Source: Lumbricus rubellus
Taxonomy: Eukaryota; Annelida; Clitellata; Crassiclitellata; Lumbricidae
Direction: 5' to 3'
Length of the DNA stretch: 64,000 nt
Assembly (NCBI GenBank): GCA_945859605.1
Contig: OX243817.1
Span: 20,526,718-20,590,717 of the forward strand
The notes below the pieces were generated by a model. That model worked only from the letters and a program-made list of their open reading frames with translations. It was not told where the DNA came from and did not search any database. The position numbers were made by a program, and so were the translations under genes. Shown here piece by piece: positions 44,701-56,700 of this stretch (position 1 is its first letter; each line of letters starts with the position of its first letter).

Positions 44701-47700
44701 AAATCTTATGTTATTATCAATAACAAAGGTTTTCGTTTTTGTCTCTGTTAACAAAACAACACAACATGTCTGTGCTCTCACACTTTGTCTCAAGCCAAAT
44801 CATTTGCTTACCATTTTATAGAACTTTGGTTCAGAATACATCTCTGCCTAATTTTAAAATGCACTTGTTCAGATCCATTAGATGGTCAAGTGTACTGCAC
44901 TTTTGAAACACTTACAAGGTACGTATGAAAGTGTCTCACCACAAAAAACAAATACATACACATTTATGATGTTAAAGATAGATCTGTTAAAGAATAACAT
45001 CATTGATAGGATCACAATGTTTAGGTCTCTCCAAAGAATTGTTTCAACGTCTCATTAAAATCTATCACAGAATACTTACTGCCAAAGTATCTCGACGATT
45101 CTGTCCATAAGGTGTCCCAATGCTCATCTGATCCACCCGTTCCGAATAGGATTCCGTTTCCGACTGAAAAATGCAAAAAGAATATGGCTCATTTATCTTC
45201 ATTGCAAAATTTAAACTGAAATAAATAAAGCAACTATTAAATAATTCGACATTATACTTTATCGATAGCTATTCGCAAAAACAATGGCAGGCAGAAAAAG
45301 ACATTGATAACACGTCTAGACCCTGATAGATACCCTGCTAATTCCATAAGTTTACCCGCTCTTTGCAGCTATTTTGTTAAATATGTATTCCTGCAGTGAT
45401 TATGAAAAACACAACGTAGTAATTATAATAAAGCAGATAGCTCAGAATTCTAAACTCCAAATAAACACAATGTACATGTACTTCAACTGAGCAGCTTTAT
45501 AAGCGTGGAGCTACGATTGCAATGAAAGTAGTTTCTAATACTTTCTGATGCTCCTATTGCATTCTATCTAAAATAAACAATTTATAAAGTGCTGCCTCAC
45601 TTCTATGTTCCCAAGTCACACTGTTATGCTAAATGCAAAGTGGTCTTATGAAAAATGCCCCAAATCTTATAACTTAGCATGCCATGTTGCATGTAATACA
45701 CTGCATCATAAACTGTACAAATTCTGGCCAGACTACCATCTGTCTGTAAAGTGCAGAAATGTACTCAGTATCAGCTTATTATCGTGGTGACTTACCATGT
45801 CCACTTCACTCATCCAAGAGGAAACAGAACTGGTCCGGTGCGAGGAGGGTGGCAACGGTGGAAGGGTCATGAGGCTGTTTTCCCTGCGCATGGGACTTGA
45901 ACCGACTTGACTCATGCTATGAATTGTCCGTTTCATGTTGCCCCGCGGTGATTTCGTCAGCGAAAAAGCACGGCTGACACGCTTGCTAAACCTATACAAT
46001 ATACAGAAACTAAAGTAATTTTCACAAAATCAAGAAATGAGTAACTATATTTTTTGCTGAATCAATTAATGCAACAGCAGTTAAACCAAAGTCTAACATA
46101 TTTATAGTTGTAACAGCTTAGCAACAAATTATCAATTCCATGTGATTTGAACATGATCAAGTGATCATCAGGATACATTTAACAGATCTATATACAATTT
46201 GGAAGAACTAAGGGAAGCGACATCAGAAATAAAGAAATGGAGATGGATGGTCATGAGGATCGCTAGAGTTCAAGGAACTTACAGCACAAGGTGACATACA
46301 ATTCAGTCACTCAAAAAACAGTAGATCACACTAAGAACACTTGAGCCAACTGAATGAATGAACACTAACTTCGTTGCTGCACGACTTAACGTTTTGTTGT
46401 TGTACAAGTCGGAAGCATCGATGTTTAAGACTTGCGCTTCAACTGTAGCTAAAATCATTTCCTGTCAACAGTTAAAATTTCACAGAGGTTCAGAATCTAA
46501 ATTTTACTGGCACAACAGTTATACGGACAGCTAATAAATACTCAGACATACATTCATTCATACTTAATTATAAGAGTTGAAAGTCATGAAACTAAAAATT
46601 GATCAAAAGACATATCCCAAGATAAAACCACAGAACCATATACAGCTATTATACAATTCTCCAGTAACATATTGTCAAAACTAGGTATAATTTCGCCTAT
46701 TTATTCTTCATAATGCAGCCAGTAAATTTGCCAAATTACTACTAAAACACAAAAGAATCAATACTGCAGCTGTTTTTGGGTATACAACTACATAGCTCTT
46801 TGGCTGGGACTCAAAGTCACATTATCATAGGATTCTCATGCACTCCACATTGCTGCCCAAAGGAATGGAAAGCAATACCAATGATTATTCGATGCTATAA
46901 CTTCTTTTTTCAAGAAACACCTCAAAAACTCACTTCTAAATTATTTAGAAAGTTCTAATGGGCTTTCAAGCATCTGGATGTCTAACTGCTTTCACCGCGA
47001 CACCAACTAATCATGTCCACAGATTCATATTTGTGTACACTGTACATTATTGTCGTTATTATTATCATTATTAAATATCTTTGTAATAATAATAATAATA
47101 TTAATAATATTAATAATATTAATAATGCAAAACTCACGTAGTTAGTACGACACATGTTGCTACAAATCGCTTTGCTCAACAGCGTCAGAAAATCGATCTT
47201 GCTGGTTGACTGCTCGACGACAGCAAACGCGTACAACCTTTCTTCCTTCTCCTCCATCTTTTTTGTGATCAGTGCAAAAACATTTTGACAGTCTGCAATC
47301 AAAACAGATTGTCAATCTACAATCAATATACGTCTTCATGTTTTCTGTGCAAAATACAACATTTCCTAGAGATGACAGGCAACAATGTCAACAATTTCAA
47401 CAACAAAACTAACTTGACACAAAGCTGACTTTTTAGTGCTCAATAAACTATCAACGTTCTGTGCAATCAACTAATATGGCACAAATACTTAAAATAAAGT
47501 GCTGATGAAACATCTCTGTTAAATAACTAATTTGTCTGCATAAATGCATCAATGCACTGTAAGTTTATAGGATGTGTGTGTGCGCACGTGTTAAAATTAG
47601 TCTTTCGCTTAGCCAGAGAACTTACACCCATCATACAATTAAATCTACATACAGAAACTAATCAGTTTTTCCCAACAAACAACTTTTTTACACTTGCAAC

Positions 47701-50700
47701 CATACTACATTATTATATATTTAGATAATAGGTGGACAATGCAAACCTTCTGCTTCACAGATATCGACGACTCGCTTGATGGTTGAAAATGGCCAAAGAT
47801 CAAGATGCTTATATGACTTCTGTGTACTTTTGCTCGTCACAGCTCCAGGACTTTTTGTATTCACCGCTTTTGTACGTCTCTTGCACACCTGTTAAATCAG
47901 ACTCACACCACATTACGGTGCAAATGAAAATGTCCAATCATTATACACGAAGAAAATTCTACTATAAATGAAACCATCTATGGAACTATCATTTATTTTC
48001 AATAATTTCTAATCATTGGAAAAACTGGTTCCTATTGCACTGAAATGCAAACGGTCAACTGTTCCTCTTTCAAACCATCTCTGCACCAGATTATAAAAAT
48101 AAACCAAAGGCATTCAAAATGCTCCAAGCTAAACAGAATCAGTTTTATAATATTCTTTCAATTTTGTCTGTCTGTCTATATAATAAACCAAAGGCTTTTG
48201 GGGCATGGTGGTGTAGTGGTAAGTTCGATGCTTTTGAGCCAGGTTAGAATCCACCTCAAGCCACTGCATAGGGACCTTGAGCAAGTCACTCACTTGCAAT
48301 TGCTTGTGCACTTCAACGTGAAAATCCGATGCAGTGTCCGCGCTATAGTCGGGAGCGCCTCTGAGTAGGTTTGAAGGGGATGCTACAGTAAATCCGAGAA
48401 ATAAATAAATAAAATAAATATAAACATAATTCAGAATGCAAACGTATATATATTTGAAGCAAAAAAAACGTACAAAACGATTAAGTCAACAAACCTCGAT
48501 GCTGTCTGAAAAGATAAACAGCGTAATCGGATCACCCTTGCCGAGCATCTCTTCCGTCACTTCAACCGTGTCGATCTTTCGAGCAAAACTTCTGTGAGCA
48601 GACAGAAGATTTGGCTGAAAGAACAAAATACTATGATACATAAAGACAATGGCATATATCTTAATTATTATATTCCAATGTGATGCTTACAATGCACACC
48701 CGAACACACAATTATTATTACTAACTATTGTAATCTGAAATTCAATGGTTTCAAGGTATTCTATCCAGCCTGTTGGCAGTTAGGTTAGCAAAATAATCTC
48801 CTGGACTTGAGGTAATAATATGTAGAAATTGATGAAAATTAACTGCAGCAACTATTGCAACTAGATCTGGATGACTTAAAATGATAAAGGTGATTTTATA
48901 ATATAAATGGATTACTGGTCAATGCTGCTCGCACATCAACATTACGTCAAGATTCATCAATTGCCTGAAATCCACTGACCAAGTCACCAATTTCATTTGA
49001 AATGTCCGCTGAAAAGTGGTTCTTTCTATTCGGAACAAGCACCAAATTCTAATCGTAGACTAATATAGAATTTCACTCAACAATTTATAAAAATATTATT
49101 ATACCGGACAATTTTCAATGTTGTTGATAATTTCGAACATTGCCTGATGACCATCAGCTTTTCTTTTGTCTTCATTAATGTGGCTGAAAAATTGTAAAAC
49201 AGACACATGTATAAATAAGCATTGCTCTATTATGACAAAATAAGAATGTATGCACCGCAATATCTTGATGCTTCTTCAACACAACATATCTCAGTCTTGG
49301 CAGAACTGTTGCTTTCAGCCAAGCTGCTATAATTTAACAACCTATGCTCTAGTTGCAGTTAGTATATGACAAGCACAATAAATTTTGACGATGCATTTTT
49401 ATTGCTATTGATAAACCTAATACTTAAAAGATATCTCCTAGAAACTTCTACAAACTTTTCATGTCACATCTCACAGAAACAAACAGTTTAAACTGATTCA
49501 AGTGAATCAGAATCAAGAAATACGTACGTCATCACTTCCTCTAAAGCTGAAATGGCTCGGTTCAATCGGTCATGGTCTGACTGGCCCTTCTCTGTGCGCT
49601 TCAATATATCTGCAAAATTATACAGTTTAACAATTCACAATAGCACAACATTTAAATAAGGTTTAAGAATATCTCTTTAAGGTTTATATAAAGTAATGGC
49701 AATAACCAAATGTACAAAATATCGACCACTACAGCCATGTTTGTGATTATCATTCTACAATTTCCTATTAGTGCCAAAGAAAAGACGTGACAAAGAAAAA
49801 AGGCAAGATATTGGTATTAAAAATTACCTTTTAGAAGAAGCAGTACGCTTGGCAATCGCTGCACAGGTCGGATAAGTAATTCTGTAAGCGTCTGTCGTCC
49901 ACACTCGGGTTTGCTTTGACATACCTGAACAATTAGAAGACAAAACGTTTTTCATAAAAAATCAACTTTAAGCCATGCATAAGTGCCACGCATTGTTACT
50001 CCTGTAAACAAATGTAGGCTGGAGGAATGAGTTGGTACACATGGACTGGTCTTCCTATTGAAGTACTAACCACTGCCAGTTCTATTTCATTTCACAGCGT
50101 ATCCCATTGAGTTCATTCAGGAGGATGAATTGGCATCAGACTTATGAAGTAACCAACATAGCAAGGGTATACGAATGCTACCACAAAATCACAACACAGT
50201 GTGCATGCTGCTATAATGGCGATACAACACTGGCTGGTGTACCATCTTTTGAGTATGGCTAGCAGATAGTCACTGTAAACTGTCCATTCGGGTATACAGG
50301 TCTTTCTGACATGCGCAACTTTCCAGCAGGTTGGTTTACAGTCCTCCGAAAGCTAAGAGTTAAAAGTTATCTAATGCTGCATTACAGAAGCTCTTTCCAA
50401 ACTTTAGTAACTTCAACTCAAATGATGTCACCTTTAAAAAAGTACCAACATAGAGCATAATAAACTGATGGCTCTACCTCACCTGGCCAAACATACTGTG
50501 GCTATGAAGATACAGAGACCAGAATGAATGATCAACAGACGAAAGATACTTACACGAAGGAAGGCGTGGAATCGGGGTTTCGTCTTATCACAGCGTGTTA
50601 CAATTTCTTTCGTCTTCTCAAAGTAATTTACAAAATTCGGGTAGTATTTGGCAAGGTCCTCTGCCTGAAGAAAGTAATAAGAAAATAACAACAAAAATCA

Positions 50701-53700
50701 CAATTGCTGACTTGGAATTAGCAAGCAGTTAAACGGCAATGTAAATAAAACTCATTTTAAAAAGTGATAATATAAAAAGTACTGAAAGGCACATGAAACT
50801 GAATATATAAAACAACATTTGAGATGAGATTGCTTTATTAAATGTGATAATTAAAAGAAACATAATATTCAAAATAATTTAAACCTAAATAAATAAGTTG
50901 AAGTATCATACATGATGTAGAAAGACATCTCCGACAGTTAGGCCGTCTGCCCAAGTCGTTATGATCTCATTCAGTTCATTGCGTATTTTAACATGCAAAT
51001 CATGAATCGGAGGTATGCCACCAAATATCGCCTTCGAGTCTTGTGGGTCAAGGATTGGGCCACCCGGCTGGTCAGCTCGCTCAATCTCTTCCTTAAACAC
51101 CTACAAACAATAACCGCAAACAAAACTACACAAACTATACAGCACACATTCACTACCAGTGCAACTCTTAAAAAGTCTTTGAATTAAACTCAAAGTGAGT
51201 CTCAAACTCCAGAATTAAGTTCTTGACAAACACGATTTTAGGATAATTACATATTTAGTGCCATTTAAGTGCTTCACAGAAGTGCTGTTCCAATCTGTAT
51301 GATGTTAGATCCTGTTAAGACAGATACATCCTAATCAAGCAAAAACAATGCATGGCAACCTAGAAGAGTTAACTAACAATGGTGCATCCATGCACATACG
51401 GATGAAGTAAAACCAAAGGATTCTTACCCATAGTTCACAGGAACCAATAGGTTGGGCTTCACATCGTAACCAAGTCCAGCACCGGAAGACATCTCTATTC
51501 AGGTATTAGGTAGTTATTATAAATCCCAAATATAAATCTCATTACCAATTAAATAATAATCAATGTTTCCAAAAGCATCCAGCAAGTTTGAAACTAATCA
51601 ACAAGCTTCCTAAGCACCAATTTGACATTTTACTTAACAAATTACATAAGAAATATGCCTGGGTTCTGAGCATAATATGCATGCAAGACTTTTCTAATGT
51701 GAATTCCAACCTTGAGAATAGTATGAAGTATTCCAACGTAGTTGGATTCCGTTTGGAAAAGTTCGACAATCGTTTGCTGTCGAGAGTTCAACTTGACTGC
51801 TTCCTTCCTTGCATGAACTCCTGTCGGTTGCTGAGGAGAGTGGTTCTCCGATTCTCGAATCGTCACATCTAAATTTAATGAACCGCATCTTTCAAATGAA
51901 CTGCAAACATATAGCTTGCTTCTAATCATCCAGTATGCATCAAAACATTTAATACCATGTGCTTAAAGTACCTCACAACCACAGGCGCCAGACCTTGATT
52001 GGCTGGCATGAATACACAAATTCAAAGACTGCACATTATTAGTCTAATACTTTTAAGCATCTTCAAAATCTGATCTTTTATACAATTTTAACTATGAGTT
52101 TGCTCCAAACTTTCTACACTATATGAATGACAGCCTTGATAGGAAAACAATAAAAGTATCATCCATGCAGCCAGTTATTACACGCAATCATTCTTACACA
52201 TACATCATCGTTATTAACCAAAAATATGATTACTACTCACAGTACTCAGGCACAGTTTACATCTAGCCTGAAACCTCAAGGAAGGGAAAATCTTAAATAT
52301 AATTATCACAATGCCATAGTCAGGCATAAAACTCTTAAAAATTTCCATATGGCCAGCAACCCATAACTAACTCATCTAACGCCACATTTTAATTCAAATC
52401 AAAATCAAATCTAATCATTTATTTGGCAACCAAAATAAAACAAGAACAAATCAAATCAAGCATCAAAGAAAACAAGGTTAACAAATATAATAATAAGTTG
52501 ACCATCAACAGTACAAGAGAAGTGCTAAGATTAAATTATCTTACCACACAAAATAGTTGCATTATGAATATCGCTCGTTGTGTCAAGAAGAGAGGTATTT
52601 AGCGATCGTCGGGCTCGATCGATGGATTTTCGTTTGAAAGCGACATCTCCTTCTCCCTCGTAAGCCAACTGAGCGATGTTCTCCTTGACACGCTTGCGCT
52701 TATTAGACTTCGACCCAGACAGCGGTGTGTTCGGCGTATTTTTTATGCTCTCAACTGCGGCTGGCGCTGTTCCATCAGAAGTTTCAAACGCGTACATTGA
52801 CTCAACAGCACACGCCTCCATTTGGATGCTGGCCCAGAACCACTGTTGAAGTAAGAAAATAACAATTGTATTGTTTATCGTCAGAGTCAAGTATGACATG
52901 ACAATGCTAGAGAAGATATGATAGCTTCAATATGCACGAATAGGTCATTCAAGGTCAGACAGGCATGAAGAAGTGAGGCTTTATAATCATTTATTTATTT
53001 TAACAATACTTCTGAAGCATTTGTCCTCTAGTTCATCATAGTTGCCTTGCCTGACGCCCAAACATGACAACGGTAATCAAACTAGACAACCTTGTAGCAG
53101 CATGGCCGCGTTACGGCGCCATAGAAATTGTCATTATTATTATTATTCAGTAATAACAATAATGTGTCGAGAAGGAAAACATCAAAATAGAGGGAGTCGA
53201 AAACGAACCAGAGATATTGGAGGTAGAGGTGGAGTGGGCGATAAAACAGCTCAAGGACAACAAAGCGCCAGGACATGATGGAATACCTATAGAACTGGTA
53301 AAGGTGGGAGATGAAGCAGTGGTGAGAACTATTACAAAACTATGCAATCAAATCTGGAGAACTGGGCAGTGGCCGGAGGACTGGAAAAGGTCCGTGTTCA
53401 TACCAATATTCAAGAAAGGAGACGCGAGAGAGTGTGGAAATTATCGAACGATAGCGATGATATCGCACACGAGCAAAATACTTCTCAAAATAATCCACAA
53501 AAGAATGGAGAAGACAATCGAAAGGGAATTACCAACCAATCAAGCGGGATTTAGGAAGGCGCGAGGAACGCGCGATCACATCGCCAATATAAGGTGGATT
53601 ATGGAGAGACAGAGGGAATACGGGCAACAGGTGCATATGTGTTTTATAGACTACAGCAAGGCGTTTGATTGCATAGACCATACACTACTGTGGCGGACAC

Positions 53701-56700
53701 TAATTGAGATGGGAATTCCGAAGCATTTGGTTAAACTACTAAAGGGCCTCTATGTGGATCAAGAAGCGGTAATAAGAACTGAATATGGTGACACAGGGAA
53801 ATTTAAAATAAGGAAAGGAGTGAGGCAGGGGTGCATTTTGTCCCCTTTCCTGTTCAATCTGTATGCCGAGAGAATTATGAGGAGGGCTGGATTGGAGGAG
53901 GCAACAGAAGGGGTAAGGATAGCGGGGAAAATACTGAATAATCTGAGGTACGCCGATGATACGACATTATTGGCGGGTAAGAGGGACGACCTAGTCGAGT
54001 TAATAAGAAGAGTCAGGAAGGAAAGCGAAAAGGCGGGACTATACTTCAATGTAAAGAAAACAAAGGTTATGACAACTGCAACATGGAAAAACTTTGAGGT
54101 GGATGGAGAAACGATAGAGGTAGTATCGAGCTTCACATTCCTGGGATCTATGATAGAGAAGGAGGGAAGAAGTGATATGGAAATAAGGAGGAGGGTAACA
54201 ATGGGGAAAACGGCAATGAACGGTCTGGAAAAGATTTGGAAGGACAAATACGTGAGCAGGGAAACAAAGAAAAGACTGGTAAGAGCACTGATCTTCCCAG
54301 TCGTCCTATATGGATGCGAGACATGGACAAAGACACGGGATATGGAAAAGAAAATCAACGCGTGTGAGATGTGGATTTGGAGAAAGATGCTAAGGATTTC
54401 ATGGACGGAGAAGAGAACTAACGAATCGGTGCGCGAGGAGCTCGGAATAGAGAGGGAGGAGACACTGCAGCAAACAGCAACTTGGAGGAAATTGAGCTAC
54501 TTCGGCCATGTGATGAGATCTAACGGTTTGGAAAAGGAGCTGATGACGGCATGCGGTGAGGGACGGAGAAGATGCGGAAGACCAAGGAAGAAATGGTTGG
54601 ATGAAGTACAGGAAAAGTCTGGCATGAGACTGGAGGAACTAAGAGAGGCGAATAGGGAGAGGATCAACTGGAGAAGATGCACCAGGGCTTTCGCCAGAGC
54701 TCCAGTAGCTGACGGCACCAGGTGACCAGGTGAATAACAACGTAACTTGAAAGAAATCACACAATTATTCAAGACAACAGTCTGGCTTACTTACCTCAGA
54801 CTTCACAACATGAACTCTCCCGTGAAGGTTGAATGGCAGAGCTTTAACCTCACACTCATTGACAACCAGATGGGTGCATGTGGGTGACCCTGCCTCAGCA
54901 ATGGTGCCACCTACAAAAAAATTGCACTTTACAAAAATAAGGCATTGGATCACCCATAAATAAAATGTTTTAATGTTTACGTTCTCCTAGAGAGAACATA
55001 TGGTCCAGACTCCTGATCCGTTTTCAACCATCGATAAGCGAATGGTACTCATTTCGTACCTGGAGCCGGAACATGATACATACAAATCTTCTGATTCTGT
55101 ATTCTAGAGAAAATGTCTACAAAGCTTTTACCTACTACTTGTAATACCCATAAAAAGAGAATGAATTTGTGAACAATCTGCAAATCCATTAAAAGTCCGT
55201 TTGATTTCATGAAGCCAGTATGAAGATCTATGCAGATTAGGTACTTGCCATTGACGACTGCAACCTCCTCCATGTGCTTCATCTCTTCTCTCGCAAAGCC
55301 GAGAAAGCTAAGTATGCTGAACGAGAATGGATTGAGTTTGAGCTGCATCTGAGACACAAACAAAACAATAATGAACGGAATACCAATCAAATGTCCGTCA
55401 CCTAAGTGTCACTCTGGACAGCACTATGTTGGAATACTTCATCATCTTTCACAGACATCTGCCTGCCTAACTGCTTAGTACATATCCTGCTCAATACAAC
55501 ACTTCAGAACAAAATCTTGCAAGGACTAAAGATGTTGAGCGTTTATGTCCATAAAGTCACATATCAAATTAAAATACCTGTAATCAATTAAATTACGTAA
55601 ATATCTGCGTTGAACAGTTAATCATCAGAATATTACCAGATGTCTGTCGTGGGCAGAAACAGCGATCTCATCTCGTGACTCCCAACACCGATGAACCCAA
55701 TCCTCAGACATAATGTGTGTTCCAAGGCTCACAGCAGCCTGCACAGCAAACCATGCAACTTTAACAAATTATAAAAATTACATAAGTCTAAGAAGGAAAA
55801 TTATACTAAGCTTCACTCTTAAAAAACGCTTCAGTCAATTATTACAAGGATTTAAATAGCATCGATTACAAGTTTCAAGGCTCCTACTCAGGAGCGCTCC
55901 CAACCCAACCTTGGATAAAGCAGACAGTTATACAGTTTTGTTATTGAGTGTTGGAGAGGACAGTGGTTTGCAGGTATGGAGGAAGCCCATGTCAAACTGC
56001 AGAGACAACCGCAGAGAAACATGTCACTGACAGACAGAAGTTCACATGTATGAAGGAGCAAAGAGAACAGCAGCCCTGGTTATCTTGTGTGAACTGACAA
56101 AGCTCCCTGAAATAACCAGGGGATAAGCCCAGGAGACAGCGCCACACAGTGGCCAAGACCCTGCAAGCAATTCACTGCAAGAGAGGAAGCCAGTGCAGAA
56201 CTTTGTGCATACATGTAGGCCAGAGTCTTGAACAAACTATGAAAATTACATAAATCTAAGAAAGGCCTAACGGCCGGCCATGTTTCAAACTGTAACTAAA
56301 TCAGCAACAGTGTTTGCTAAAGACTCATGAAAGATCTTATGCTCAGCTTAACTCCAAAATACTAACAGTTAAAAATCAATAAAAAAACAATAAAAAAACA
56401 TTATGCAAACATTGACAGTAAACAAAAGAGAATTCATTTATAGTGATCCGTGATTTCAGTAGATTCCTCAAATCCTCAATGAAAAAGACCACAAACATAA
56501 GAAATTCATGTTTAATTTAGACCGCAAACAGAAGAAATTCATGTTTAATTTAGACCGCAAACATAAGAAATTTATGTTCAATTTAAAGCAGAACAAGAAA
56601 ACTTCTCAAATTCTAAATACAACCTGAACTTACCCGATACTTTTCCCCTCCTGATCTCATAGCCACCAAATGGGTAACTTTGGCACTGAAATCCTTTCGA

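Noticed and set aside
53759..54358. 199-codon antisense frame inside the LINE
   Set aside because: Complement of the reverse transcriptase gene; purine-rich sense strand gives serine/leucine-rich antisense.
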